From positions 124,001 to 188,000 of the forward strand of contig JADJFA010000006.1 of assembly GCA_016708875.1 (NCBI GenBank): a stretch of 64,000 nucleotides of DNA, written 5' to 3'. The notes under the pieces were generated by a model. The model was not told where the DNA came from, ran no database searches, and saw only the letters and a program-made list of their open reading frames with translations. This stretch comes from Lewinellaceae bacterium (lineage in GTDB: Bacteria; Bacteroidota; Bacteroidia; Chitinophagales; Saprospiraceae). Every line of letters starts with the position of its first letter. Position 1 is the first letter of the stretch. Shown piece after piece: positions 46,573 to 55,914 of this stretch. A program made the translations under genes and the position numbers.

Positions 46573-47992
46573 ATTTAACAAATTCCCCAGCGGGGCTGTC
46601 TTTTTTTAGATACGTTTTGAGTCCTGAATACGGCACAAGCAAAGTTTGGCGACCATATTGTGGATGAAACAAGGTACTGATTTCCAATCCCTCACGGCGA
46701 ATGGCAAATAGCGGAAAACCCTCTTTGCTCAGCCATTCACGGTATTTCGGGTCGCTGGCAAAGGAGGGTAGTTTTGGCATTTCGCGGTTGGCCCAGTCCG
46801 TCAGATATTTTTGGGCATTGAAGCCTTTGTTGAAAAGATCTTCAAAGGTAATTTCCTTATTGGTACGCAGGTTGTAATTGAAAGAGAGTCCCTGTGCCTG
46901 ATCGGTCCATGTATCGGAAAAAGTAACATAACCAGCAAAAACATTGTCGGTCCAACAGGCAATTTCAGGCCAGGCACTGGCCCGCTCACTTCCGCGGTTG
47001 GCGGGTGATGGCTGGATTCTCTTTTCAGAAAAAGCAGATTTACAAGCTTCTACCCATTGATTCACTTGTTCATCGAGTTGAGTGTTGCAATGGGCGCAAG
47101 GAGTGCGTGGGTAGAGCACATCATAGCTGGTAGCATAATCCGCGTATTCGTAACACCCGAGCAAAAAGTGATCTTTAAGCACAAACTTGAAAGTCCGTCG
47201 CTCGCCGCTGCCTACCCAATTGCAATCGGTGTTTTGGCCTGGTTGGAGCTTGCCACTCAGCAATGCCGCCAAACGATCTCCGGAGCCAAGCACTTCCATT
47301 TCATATGCTCCATCGTTTTTTATGTCGCCCTTTAGCTTGTAAGTGCGGCCATCCGATTCGACCCATAGGAAGCCATCCAAAGCGCCATTGTGAGAGCGCA
47401 CGAGCACCATGTCGCAGCGGGCGCCGTTGTAGCGCGTGATAAAACGGCTACTCCATTTGTTGTCAGAACAATTGAGTGCAACTGTTTGTCCGGGCCCCAC
47501 TTCTTCGGCCTCCAAACGGCTGCCAAGTGAGTTGTCGGCATTTACCCATTCGGCTTCCAAACGGCGGTTTCGGTAAACGCCGCTCAAGCGTCCAGTGGTG
47601 CCCCGAACCAAATCTCGTTCTTCGAGCGAAAATCCTGCAGTATCGAGTGAACCTATGAGGTTAAAGCGCGTACGGCTTTTAGCGTACGTGAGGTAGCCGC
47701 GGCAATTTTGTCCGTCGAAACCCAATGCAATATCCACCACCGAGGCATCGTCAAGGCGGCCCTTGAAATTTTTTACCCACTTGATACTGGCGGGTTTTTC
47801 AAAGAGGTTGAGGATGGCGGTGTCTTTTTTGAAGGCAGTATTACCAGCTACCGGAGCTGGAGTACTTGGTTTTGTTGTCGGCGATGCCGAGGGAGATTTT
47901 GCAGCCGGTTTCCCTGCGCTTGCGGGGTTTGTTTTTTGGCCAAAAAGCGAAATGGGGAGGGCTATGAGAAGAAGGGTGAAGAGTTTTTGCAT
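46571..47992 (-). CDS. Secreted protein, DUF3298-like C-terminal region
   Basis: Protein of 473 residues. Signal peptide KLFTLLLIALPISLFGQ, a Pro/Ser/Thr/Ala linker (SPSASPTTKPSTPAPVAG), a beta-rich middle (FKGRLDDASVVDIALGFDGQ, SDNKWSSRFITRYNGARCDM, GALDGFLWVESDGRTYKL) and a C-terminal block WTDQAQGLSFNYNLRTNKE, ITFEDLFNKGF and FHPQYGRQTLLVPYSGLK that resembles the DUF3298/RsiV fold. Likely periplasmic. Role unknown. Confidence 0.65.
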   Translation of the reverse strand: MQKLFTLLLIALPISLFGQKTNPASAGKPAAKSPSASPTTKPSTPAPVAGNTAFKKDTAILNLFEKPASIKWVKNFKGRLDDASVVDIALGFDGQNCRGYLTYAKSRTRFNLIGSLDTAGFSLEERDLVRGTTGRLSGVYRNRRLEAEWVNADNSLGSRLEAEEVGPGQTVALNCSDNKWSSRFITRYNGARCDMVLVRSHNGALDGFLWVESDGRTYKLKGDIKNDGAYEMEVLGSGDRLAALLSGKLQPGQNTDCNWVGSGERRTFKFVLKDHFLLGCYEYADYATSYDVLYPRTPCAHCNTQLDEQVNQWVEACKSAFSEKRIQPSPANRGSERASAWPEIACWTDNVFAGYVTFSDTWTDQAQGLSFNYNLRTNKEITFEDLFNKGFNAQKYLTDWANREMPKLPSFASDPKYREWLSKEGFPLFAIRREGLEISTLFHPQYGRQTLLVPYSGLKTYLKKDSPAGEFVK

Positions 47993-48060
47993 TAGTACGA
48001 TGAAATGATTTTTGAGGAAAATGAACGACGAAACGACCACAACTGATACATCATATTGGT

Positions 48061-48123
48061 CACATTGACCACATTTTTACCCGCCGAAGCCAAAGCGTAG
48101 GAGGGAACACATTGACCACATTT
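48061..48123. repeat. Copy of the CACATTGACCACA / CCGCCGAAGCC element
   Basis: Order CACATTGACCACATTT, TTACCCGCCGAAGCC, AAAGCGTAGGAGGGAACA, CACATTGACCACATT; nearly the same as at 46510-46572, 1.5 kb away. It lies between the alpha/beta hydrolase and the secreted protein. Confidence 0.75.
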
Positions 48124-48125
48124 AT

Positions 48126-48959
48126 TTAAGCGGCCATTTTCCAATTTTTTTCCTCCTCAAAGGCTTCGTGCAGGATATCATAAAGCAGGTCGTGGTATTC
48201 AGGAAAGTCGGGCAGGTTGTTGTGGCCAGCACCAACAATGGGGTGAAGTGTGATTTTTTCAGGAGCCAGCGCTTTGAGCATCTCACTTTGGCGGTATGGG
48301 ATGAGGCGATCTTTGGTACCACCAATGATATGTATTGGACAGCGCACCTTTTTAATAAACCGGTCTGTACGAATGTGATAGCGCAATAGCCAGCGAATGG
48401 GCAAGATGAAAGCGTAACGGGAGATGTGGTACAAGAAGGAGTAATAAGGGCAATCTAAAACGACCATTTGAGGTCGGTTCCAGGAGGCGACCCGAGCGGC
48501 GAGGCCACTGCCCAGCGAGCGACCATACAAGACAATACGCGCTTCTCCGTACTCATCGGAAAGCCACTTATATACGTGTTGGAGGTCGCTAAACAGGATT
48601 TCTTCGGTGCGACGGCCATGGCTTTTGCCAAATCCGCGAAAGTCGAGAATAAAAAAATCAAAGCCTTTTCCCACAAAATCTTTGGCAAACTTGCCCCAGC
48701 CTTTAATGCTCCGCGAATTTCCTTTGATGTAAAAAACCACGCCCTTGCTGTTGGGTACACGGAAATGCAGGGCATTCACCATGCCTCCGTCTTCCATGTC
48801 GAAATTGACTTCTGTAAAAGGGAAAGGATACTGATAAGCAAAGGTTTTGGCCAGACGCTCCGGGCGAAAGAAAAACAAGTCTTGCCCAAAATAGAACACA
48901 AGGCAAAGCCCTACATAAAGGGCCAACGGCCAAAATAGAATATTTACCCAGAACAGCAT
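48126..48959 (-). CDS. Alpha/beta hydrolase, membrane-anchored
   Basis: Protein of 277 residues with an N-terminal membrane helix (ILFWPLALYVGLCLVFYFG). Catalytic serine in YGRSLGSGLA near residue 145, aspartate in GGTKDRLIPY and histidine in GAGHNNLPDF near the end. The FILDFRGFGKSHG oxyanion-side loop precedes the nucleophile. It resembles the Bem46/YfhR-like group of serine hydrolases, whose substrates are mostly unknown. It starts at ATG 48959; a T9SS protein gene ends shortly upstream on the same strand. Confidence 0.85.
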   Translation of the reverse strand: MLFWVNILFWPLALYVGLCLVFYFGQDLFFFRPERLAKTFAYQYPFPFTEVNFDMEDGGMVNALHFRVPNSKGVVFYIKGNSRSIKGWGKFAKDFVGKGFDFFILDFRGFGKSHGRRTEEILFSDLQHVYKWLSDEYGEARIVLYGRSLGSGLAARVASWNRPQMVVLDCPYYSFLYHISRYAFILPIRWLLRYHIRTDRFIKKVRCPIHIIGGTKDRLIPYRQSEMLKALAPEKITLHPIVGAGHNNLPDFPEYHDLLYDILHEAFEEEKNWKMAA

Positions 48960-48989
48960 TTACGGGCAAAAGTAGGAAGACTTGGAGGT

Positions 48990-49080
48990 GATTTAGGATT
49001 TTGTGATTTAGATTTCGATTTGCGCGGCAATATGCCGGAGCGAATACCCAAATCGTAAATCGTAATTCCAAATCTAAATC
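48990..49080. repeat. Hairpin of GATTTAGATTT / AAATCGTAAATC words at a gene end
   Basis: Arms 48990-49021 and 49050-49080 pair imperfectly and consist of GATTTAG, GATTTCGATTT, AAATCGTAAATCG and AAATCTAAATC. The right arm meets the C-terminal codons of the T9SS protein gene and seems to have taken over its stop region. Confidence 0.75.
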
Positions 49081-51398
49081 CCTCCGAACCACCAACTTCT
49101 TCTCCACCAGGCCATCTTCCGTACGAATACGCAGCGTATACACTCCGCTTGTCCAGCCTAACAGATTCAATTGTGTACTGCGGACACCAGAGAGTATCCG
49201 TATTTCGCGAATTTTTTGCCCGAGGCTGTTTATAACTTCAATAGCCTGCACATGTAGGTCGGAGGTATAAATTTCCGTCGTGCCCGCAGCAGGATTAGGG
49301 CTGATCTGAACTTTAGAGCGCAGCATTTCTTCTTGAGTGCCAGTTGTTTGGATTGATTTTATCCACACGGTGTCTTGTACGGAAGGTGCGGAAATTTCAA
49401 ACTTATTGCCAAATTTATCAATGGCTTTCAAACCTCGGATGGGCACTACAAAGGGAACGGGTTTGCTTTCTCCCCGTTCGATTACGTCAATAATGATAAT
49501 ATAATCCGTAACAAATGTAAGATTGGCCACCCTGCCATAACCATTGGCCGAAAGCCCATTTTTTCGAGTCAAGCCCAAATCCAGCTGTAAACGAGCGTGA
49601 TTGTCTTTCGCCAGCCATAGCAAGTGGTTCGTGGAACCAAAAAAGTCGTCGTCGTAATCGGCATCCGGGTCGTGATTTACATAATCGGGGTATTGCAGCG
49701 CAAAGGCCAATCCATATAAGCCTAGTGCTGGTTGACTTGGGCTGCCCACTTTTACACGCGCTTTTATTTCAACAGGAGCCGGATTATTTGGATCAACCCA
49801 AATGGTATCGTTTTCAAATTCCAGTCGCAATTGGGGCAACCCGGGCAAAAAAGCAATCTCGGTGGTGTCAATGGCTACATAGTGTTGGGTGATCACATCC
49901 GCATCAAACTCATTCACGGAACCATTTCCATCACAATCCAGGTGTTTGTAATTCACCGTTTCAGTCACGGCATCGTCCCAATTGGGTGCGAATTGGGGAC
50001 TCCAGGCAGTGCTGGCTTCCGGTCGTGGTGCGCCTGTGCTGTAATGCCCTACACCGACGTTGAGCAAGTCGTACACATTGGCACGCTGATCGCGGTTTGC
50101 ATCACCTGGCAATACATAATCCGTTGATGAAGGCAGGGCCTCGATTACCATGCTCATGGCATCAGTCACAAGCAATTGAGTTACCGAAGAAATACAGCCA
50201 TTTGCGCCCCATACAGTCAGGTTCGTCCGGTAAATTCCAGCCAATTCGTAAGGGTGTAAAATCGTGTCCCAATTGGTGCCTTCCCAAAGTGGCGTGCCAT
50301 CTCCAAAATCCAATTGCACGGAGTTATAATTGCCTACGCTAAGATTACAGAACTGCGCAATGTAGCCCCCATCGGCTGAGCCACTGATTATTTTCGCCTC
50401 CAGGTTTGTGTTACAGGCACCCCAGACAGAACTGCAGTCCCCCGCCCACCATTGAGAAAGTCCCTTAGACAATGCTTCGCATTCATTAGCATAAGTATTC
50501 CCGTCACAGCCGCATACAGGGGCATACAATTGTGAAGGACCTGGGCAGAGCGAAGTCACATCAGCCAAGATAGGATTGATGCAAGCAGATTCGGCCACCG
50601 TCATGCTTTGGCAACGAGTGGCACTGCAAAGGCTTCCATCAAATAGATTCCGTACCTGATAATCTGCACAAACCGTGTAATCCCCATAACCTGCGAGTGG
50701 AGCCGAAAAAGCTGACAATTCTGAAATGATTTGGCTCGACTTGTTCGTGTACCATTCTACCGCCTCCAAAACTAAGTCAGCATCATTCGTAATTGGGAAT
50801 ATTTTCCCCTGCAACTCTGTCCCAACAGCGGTCACCTGAATATCATATCCGCACCAATCATAGTCTTGATTGCTGGCTTCAATGGTGACACATTCTTGAA
50901 TGGAACAGCCAAAGTTGTCGGTGACGGTTAGACACACGACGTAGTTTCCTTCCAGGGGAAAACGTGTGCTACATTTTCTCCAATATCCGTTTGCCCGTCT
51001 CCAAAATCCCAAGAACAGATTTGGGTTGAGGGGTCGTAGATATTGGCCACGAATTTGTAGCCGAGCAATTGTTGTGTATTGGGAATTCGAACAAATTGAG
51101 CCTTACAGGGCAACTTTTCAGAAACGCAGGAAAGTGCCACCACTGGGAACCCGCCTGACTGGCATCCAGCCGGCAGCTGCGTAGACTGGGAATTAAAAGT
51201 AAAGACCTGCCCTCCGGAAAGACCATCTGCGCCAATCACAGCACGGAGGGTTTGACCGTTGTCCAGATCAATGATCTTGGCCCCACAACCGGGAGTAACG
51301 CCTGCTACCCGGCCTACGCGGTCACATTGCGCAGCCAGATGGCCGGGAAAAAGGTTTGCCGCAAGCAGCACCAACAGAAAGTAGAATTGCTTTTGCAT
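49074..51398 (-). CDS. Secreted T9SS protein with PKD, Kazal-like and dockerin-like segments (frameshifted)
   Basis: About 775 residues when mended. Signal peptide FYFLLVLLAANLFPGHLAAQ, PKD-like domains (SWDFGDGQTDIGENVAHVF; LDFGDGTPLWEG), a Kazal-type inhibitor segment YAPVCGCDGNTYANECEAL, a dockerin-like calcium region (GDANRDQRANVYDLLNVG and DCDGNGSVNEFDADVI), then a type A sorting domain (VQISPNPAAGTTEIY, GWTSGVYTLRIRTEDG, EKKLVVRR). Needs one extra T in the run near 50957-50966 (plus-strand A run) to join AHVF to PLEGNYVVCLTVTD. As read, the frame does not stop at its natural end but runs to 48703 through a word repeat; losing one G from GGGATTTAG would give the normal stop at 49074. Confidence 0.82.
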
Positions 51399-51601
51399 CT
51401 GCTTACAAGTTTGAGAATGTTCATCAAGACGGATTATTTCGGTCTCAAGTTGGGGCGGTTTCGCTGGGCAGATTTTTACTTTACAAAGGTTCGGTTTTTT
51501 TTGTTTTAGAACAAAGACAATTTTCCGAACTTGCCGGAAGTTTTTTTTGATCACAATGGAAACAACAAATTGATTGTCAATGTTTTAATGGTACAATCGT
51601 G

Positions 51602-53030
51602 ATGTTCAGCGAAAAACTCCTTTCCATCCTCCAAACCCTTTCGAAAGTGGAACGCAACCGCTTTCGGAAGTACCTGCTTTCCCCCTACCTGAACGACCAA
51701 CCTGACCTGATTCTGCTCTTTGACGCTGCTGACAAAGCACTCCGAGATGGTAGCTTCACCCAACTCGAAAGGCAACAGGTATGGCAAAAACTGTACCCGA
51801 ATAAGCCATACAATGATGCTCAACTGCGCCGGCTTGCCTCCGACCTCAATCAATTGATCCTGCGTTTTCTTTCTGATGAAGCCAGAAGTCAAAATCCGCT
51901 TGTTGAAGCACTTGACTTGCAACGGCTTTTGGAAAAGCCTGAACTTAAAAAACACCTTGCCGGAATAGAGCGAAACATTAATCGCTTGCTCAACGAAGTG
52001 CCTGGCCAATCGCCTGAATACTACCTGGCTCGCTTTCAACTACACCACAATATTTTTATCCGTGCAGCCAAAACTATTGCCACTTCTGGTTATGCTGAAA
52101 AACTGTGGTCAGCAGATGTTCACTTAGAGTATTTTTACTTGACCCAAAAACTTAAGTACTATGTTTCATGGCTGCTTTTTAGTCGGTTCGAACAACTGAA
52201 AAAGAGGTAAACTTCCCTCCTGGCTTTTGGAAAGCCTTGATAAAGAGCCATTTAATGAGGTTCCATTATTGGTTATTTATCAAAAGTTATTAGATTGCCT
52301 GAACGAACCAGAAGAGGAACAACATTTCAAAAATTGCTGGAAAAGATTGAGACCAGGCAAGGCCGCAATTTGTCAAAAAAGGACCTCCGTGAATGCTACC
52401 AAATTGCTCAAAATTATTGTGCTATAAAATCAACCAAGGAAAGCGAGAATATTATCAGAGGATTTTGAGATTTTTAAAAAATCATTCAAAAGAAGTTCTT
52501 CTGGAAGGAGGAAACCTCTCAGAGGGCATTTTCAAAAACATTGTCACTGCTGGTCTAGGGGTTGGAGAATTTAATTGGACTGAAAAATTTATTGAAGAAT
52601 ATGCCCATCTTCTACCTCAGATATTCGCGAAAACGCACGCACTTTTAATCTAGCCTCTCTCCACTTTCACCAAAAAAAATATCAACAGGTTATAGGCTTG
52701 ATTCGAGATGTGGAATACAGCGACGTTGTGTACACCTTGAGTGCAAAGCAATTGTTGGTACGTACCTATTTTGAATTGGGGGAAATTCTCGCTTTGGATT
52801 CTCTGATTGATAGTTTCAAAATCTTTTTGCGGCGGAACAAATTGATTTCAAAAAGCCATAAAAGAGAATATTTGAACTTCTTAAACTTTGTAAAAAACCT
52901 TACGATACTACGTGCTGCCGACAATCGAAAGATAGCCAAACTTCGAGCAAGAATTGAAACCGCTTCGTCCATTACCCCCAAAAAATGGCTGCTCGAAAAA
53001 ATTGACGCTTTGAGCAATCTCCGCCGATAA
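51602..53030 (+). pseudogene. Helical protein of unknown function, broken by about five frameshifts
   Basis: When mended this is one protein of about 475 residues, mostly alpha-helical with TPR-like character: FSEKLLSILQTLSKVERNRF, YLLSPYLNDQPDLILLFDAA, QKLYPNKPYNDAQLRRLASD, ... FLKNHSKEVLLEGG, ... LSAKQLLVRTYFELGEILAL, ending IDALSNLRR. Breaks, all lost bases: A near 52199-52203, C near 52215-52220, A at 52329-52333, A at 52426-52429, C near 52617. I know such proteins only as hypotheticals in Saprospiraceae-type genomes. The first 200 residues are intact; whether it is functional is unknown. Confidence 0.7.
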
Positions 53031-53149
53031 AAAAAAAGGCTGGGTAAGGACTGACGGAACATTCGTTTGTCCCATATAAAAAGTGAATGAACGCCTTTAA
53101 AACAGATGGTTATGGGTCTCTTTCAATAAAATTGACACGCTCACTGCGA

Positions 53150-54274
53150 ATGATCAAAAGAGCCTCCCCTAGCATTTGCATCCTCCTGCTTGGCTGTTTG
53201 TCTGCCACCCTCCCAGCACAAAAAATATCCCTCGATGCCACCTTCTATCAAGGCTCCGTCTGGCGGCACACGCCCAAGCTTAGCACACAAACGGGCGAAT
53301 CTATCAGTGGACAAGAACTCGGATTACGCATACACACCACAGGTCGGCGCGACTGGCAGGCATGGCAGCATTATCCCGCGTTTGGACTCTCACTCGCCCA
53401 TTTTCAACTCGGCGAAGGTTCACACAGCAGCGCCTTTGGCCTTGTTCCACATCTGAGCATTCCATTGATACGAGCGGGCAGATGGGCCGCGCATTTCCGC
53501 GTCGGCACCGGGCTGGCTTGGGTGACGCGACCATACGATTGGTTTGACAATCCCGACCAAAACGCCATCGGTTCGCATTGGAACAACATAACCCAATTCC
53601 GACTGGGCGCCGAGTTTGCCGCTTGGTCTCGTCTGCGTTTCAGCGCGGGCGGTAGCATGACCCATTTTTCCAATGGAGGTTCTGCATTGCCCAATTTTGG
53701 CGTGAATGTTTTTTCCGGATGGGCGGGCGCGTCGTGGTTTTTTCAGCCTTTAAAAAAAGAAGATTTTCAGCCCGCAAAAACCAGTAAACGTGCGTTGCAA
53801 CGGCGATTCGGCGGACAATTTCAGGGCGGGCTTGCCTTGTTGGAAATCGCCTCGTTTGATGGACCTAAACACGCGGTTTGGATTGCCTCGACATCTGGAT
53901 ATTTCCAGATAAGCCGCATAAACCGTGCGCTTATTGGCGTGGATTATGAATCCAACAGAGCCATTTATGAATGGGGCTTGCACTCAGCACGATTCAGTAA
54001 TGAAGCGGCAGCGCGGCAGGGTTCAACGCGTTTGGCCGTTTTTGCAGCGGAAGAATTTCTGTTTGGAGAGATCAGCATTGTCCTTCAAGCCGGAAAGTAT
54101 ATTGGCAAAAACATCAATCAATTCGTCCCAAAATCGAGCTATGCAAAACTCTCTGCCCGGTACTATTTACCGGCTCTTTTGGGCAACGACTTGAGGCCTT
54201 TTGCGGGCATTTCCATCAAGGCACACAAGTTTACGGCGGAGTACATTTCGGGGAATTTTGGGTTGTCTTTTTAA
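53150..54274 (+). CDS. Acyloxyacyl hydrolase, PagL-like lipid A deacylase
   Basis: Outer-membrane beta-barrel-type protein of about 374 residues. Signal peptide SICILLLGCLSATLPAQ. The PagL-like catalytic segment SAGGSMTHFSNGGSALPNFG (with the HxS pair) and the preceding IGSHWNNITQFRLGAEF are clear, followed by a second half of barrel strands. It would remove an acyl chain from lipid A. ATG 53150 begins the signal; the frame is open up to 53087. Convergent with rlmN. Confidence 0.8.
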   Translation: MIKRASPSICILLLGCLSATLPAQKISLDATFYQGSVWRHTPKLSTQTGESISGQELGLRIHTTGRRDWQAWQHYPAFGLSLAHFQLGEGSHSSAFGLVPHLSIPLIRAGRWAAHFRVGTGLAWVTRPYDWFDNPDQNAIGSHWNNITQFRLGAEFAAWSRLRFSAGGSMTHFSNGGSALPNFGVNVFSGWAGASWFFQPLKKEDFQPAKTSKRALQRRFGGQFQGGLALLEIASFDGPKHAVWIASTSGYFQISRINRALIGVDYESNRAIYEWGLHSARFSNEAAARQGSTRLAVFAAEEFLFGEISIVLQAGKYIGKNINQFVPKSSYAKLSARYYLPALLGNDLRPFAGISIKAHKFTAEYISGNFGLSF

Positions 54275-54365
54275 GGCTTTGTTCGAATGGTTTGAAATGT
54301 TTGAAGCGTTCGAGGGGTTAGCGCACTTCAAACTACTCGAACGCTTCGAACAAATCAAACCTTTT
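54275..54365. repeat. Hairpin of TTCGAACGCTTC / GAAGCGTTCGA words between convergent genes
   Basis: Left arm to 54313 and right arm 54326-54365 pair imperfectly; words TTTGTTCGAA, GGTTTGAAAT, GTTTGAAGCGTTCGA and reverses. The final T-rich CCTTTTTT may let it serve as a bidirectional terminator. Confidence 0.75.
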
Positions 54366-54366
54366 T

Positions 54367-55416
54367 TCACTTGTTAGCCAATTGCCCACATGCCGCATCA
54401 ATGTCTTTGCCCCGGCTGCGGCGTACGGTTACTGTCACGTCTTCTTTGGCGAGGTAGGCCGCAAATGCGTTCAAGCGATTTTCATCCGATTTTACAAAAG
54501 ACAGCCCTTCAATCGGGTTGTATTCGATGATGTTCACCCGAACCGGAAATTTACGGCGGCAGAGCTGCACCAGTTTTGCAGCATCCTCCAGCGAGTCGTT
54601 GAAGCCGTCAAAAGCGATGTATTCGTAAGAAATGCGGCCCTTTGTTTTCCAGTAAAAATATTCCAAGCTCTCCATGAGCGCAGCTAGATTGTTCGACTCG
54701 TTGATCGGCATGATCTCGTTGCGTTTGGTGTCGTCGGCTGCGTGAAGGCTGAGGGCAAGGTTGGATCGGTAGCCGTCGTCAGCCATTTTGCGGATCATTT
54801 TGGCGATGCCTGCTGTGCTGACGGTGATGCGCCTTGCACCCATGCCCAATCCGTCAGGAGCCGGGGCTGTGATTCGCTGAATACTTTCCATGGTGCCGGA
54901 ATAGGTCAGAAGTGGTTCGCCCATGCCCATGTAAACAACGTTGGTGAGCGGTTTGCCAAAACTTTCGAGGCTTTGGCGATTCACGCCTACTACCTGGTCA
55001 AAAATTTCGGCGGCACTAAGGTTACGTTTGCGGCCCATTCGACCTGTAGCACAGAAAGCACAGGTAAGGCTGCAGCCAACTTGTGTGCTCACGCAAACCG
55101 TGAATCGGTCGTCATCCGGAACGGGTATCAGCACACTCTCAATACGATGGCCATCATGCGTGAGCCAGCGTGATTTGATGGTGCCGTCTCCACTGTGTTG
55201 GGTTTTATCTTCCAGAAGGGCATGAAAAGTGAATTGTTCCGCAAGTTTGGCGCGCAGTGCCTTGGGAACATTGGTCATCATCTCCCAATCAGTTGCGCCC
55301 TTGACCCAGAGCCATTCGTACACTTGCTTGGCACGAAAGCGTGGCTCATCCCAGGAGGCAAAAAGTACCTCTAGGTTTGGGAGGGAGATGGAGCGAATGT
55401 CTTGTTGTTGGAGCAT
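54367..55416 (-). CDS. rlmN: 23S rRNA (adenine2503-C2)-methyltransferase / tRNA A37 methyltransferase RlmN
   Basis: Radical-SAM methyltransferase that places a C2 methyl on A2503 of 23S rRNA and A37 of tRNAs. 349 residues. The radical-SAM cluster motif CAFCATGRMG lies near residue 118; QVGCSLTC contains the preceding part; GMGEPLLTY follows, and the methyl-accepting C-terminal cysteine lies in DIDAACGQLA. Fits the family closely. Start ATG 55416. It is convergent with the PagL-like gene and followed on its other side by a toxin-antitoxin pair. Confidence 0.95.
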   Translation of the reverse strand: MLQQQDIRSISLPNLEVLFASWDEPRFRAKQVYEWLWVKGATDWEMMTNVPKALRAKLAEQFTFHALLEDKTQHSGDGTIKSRWLTHDGHRIESVLIPVPDDDRFTVCVSTQVGCSLTCAFCATGRMGRKRNLSAAEIFDQVVGVNRQSLESFGKPLTNVVYMGMGEPLLTYSGTMESIQRITAPAPDGLGMGARRITVSTAGIAKMIRKMADDGYRSNLALSLHAADDTKRNEIMPINESNNLAALMESLEYFYWKTKGRISYEYIAFDGFNDSLEDAAKLVQLCRRKFPVRVNIIEYNPIEGLSFVKSDENRLNAFAAYLAKEDVTVTVRRSRGKDIDAACGQLANK

Positions 55417-55433
55417 CGGAAGGGATTGGTTTT

Positions 55434-55691
55434 TCAGTTGTATATGTCCTTTCGATGACCGACTGCAACAATTTCAACCACAAGAATCTCATCAAAAATA
55501 TCGTAAATGATTCTGTAATTGCCTTGCCTAATACGCCAGCCATCGCGGCCTTTCAACTTTTTACAGCCAGGCGGACGAGGATCGTCAGCAAGCGAGAGTA
55601 TAACTGCTGACAAAGTTTCAACAACGATATCAGGAAGTTTATCTAACTGCTTTTGAGCAGTTTTCGTAATGACTATTTTGTACTCAGACAT
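55434..55691 (-). CDS. RelE/ParE-type toxin
   Basis: Toxin of 85 residues: YKIVITKTAQKQLDKLPDIV, GCKKLKGRDGWRIRQGNYRIIYDI and the closing VEIVAVGHRKDIYN match RelE/ParE. It would act on ribosome-bound mRNA or on gyrase; which is not clear. Its start overlaps the upstream antitoxin stop by 8 bases, a typical coupled arrangement. Confidence 0.88.
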   Translation of the reverse strand: MSEYKIVITKTAQKQLDKLPDIVVETLSAVILSLADDPRPPGCKKLKGRDGWRIRQGNYRIIYDIFDEILVVEIVAVGHRKDIYN

Positions 55692-55887
55692 GGCTTTCTG
55701 CCGGGCGCTGACGGAGGTATTCTTTAAAATCCATACGCTCTTCTTGACGGTTTTTAACCTCGTCGTACAGGCGTATATCCTCTAATTCTTCCAGTTCTTC
55801 GAGCAGCTGTTCAAATTCTTCCATAGTAAGCACGACCGAAATTTTGTGGCCTTGTTCATCAGTGATATAGTGCGGAGTGAGCGTCAT
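55684..55887 (-). CDS. Antitoxin of a RelE-type module
   Basis: Protein of 67 residues: TDEQGHKISVVLTMEEFEQLLEEL resembles Phd/YefM-like antitoxins, followed by an acidic helix (LEDIRLYDEVKNRQEER) expected to bind the toxin. ATG 55887 is preferred over an upstream in-frame start at 55908. Overlaps the toxin gene by 8 bases. Confidence 0.82.
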   Translation of the reverse strand: MTLTPHYITDEQGHKISVVLTMEEFEQLLEELEELEDIRLYDEVKNRQEERMDFKEYLRQRPAESHV

Positions 55888-55914
55888 AATATGAATTTTG
55901 TCTAACAAAAGTAC

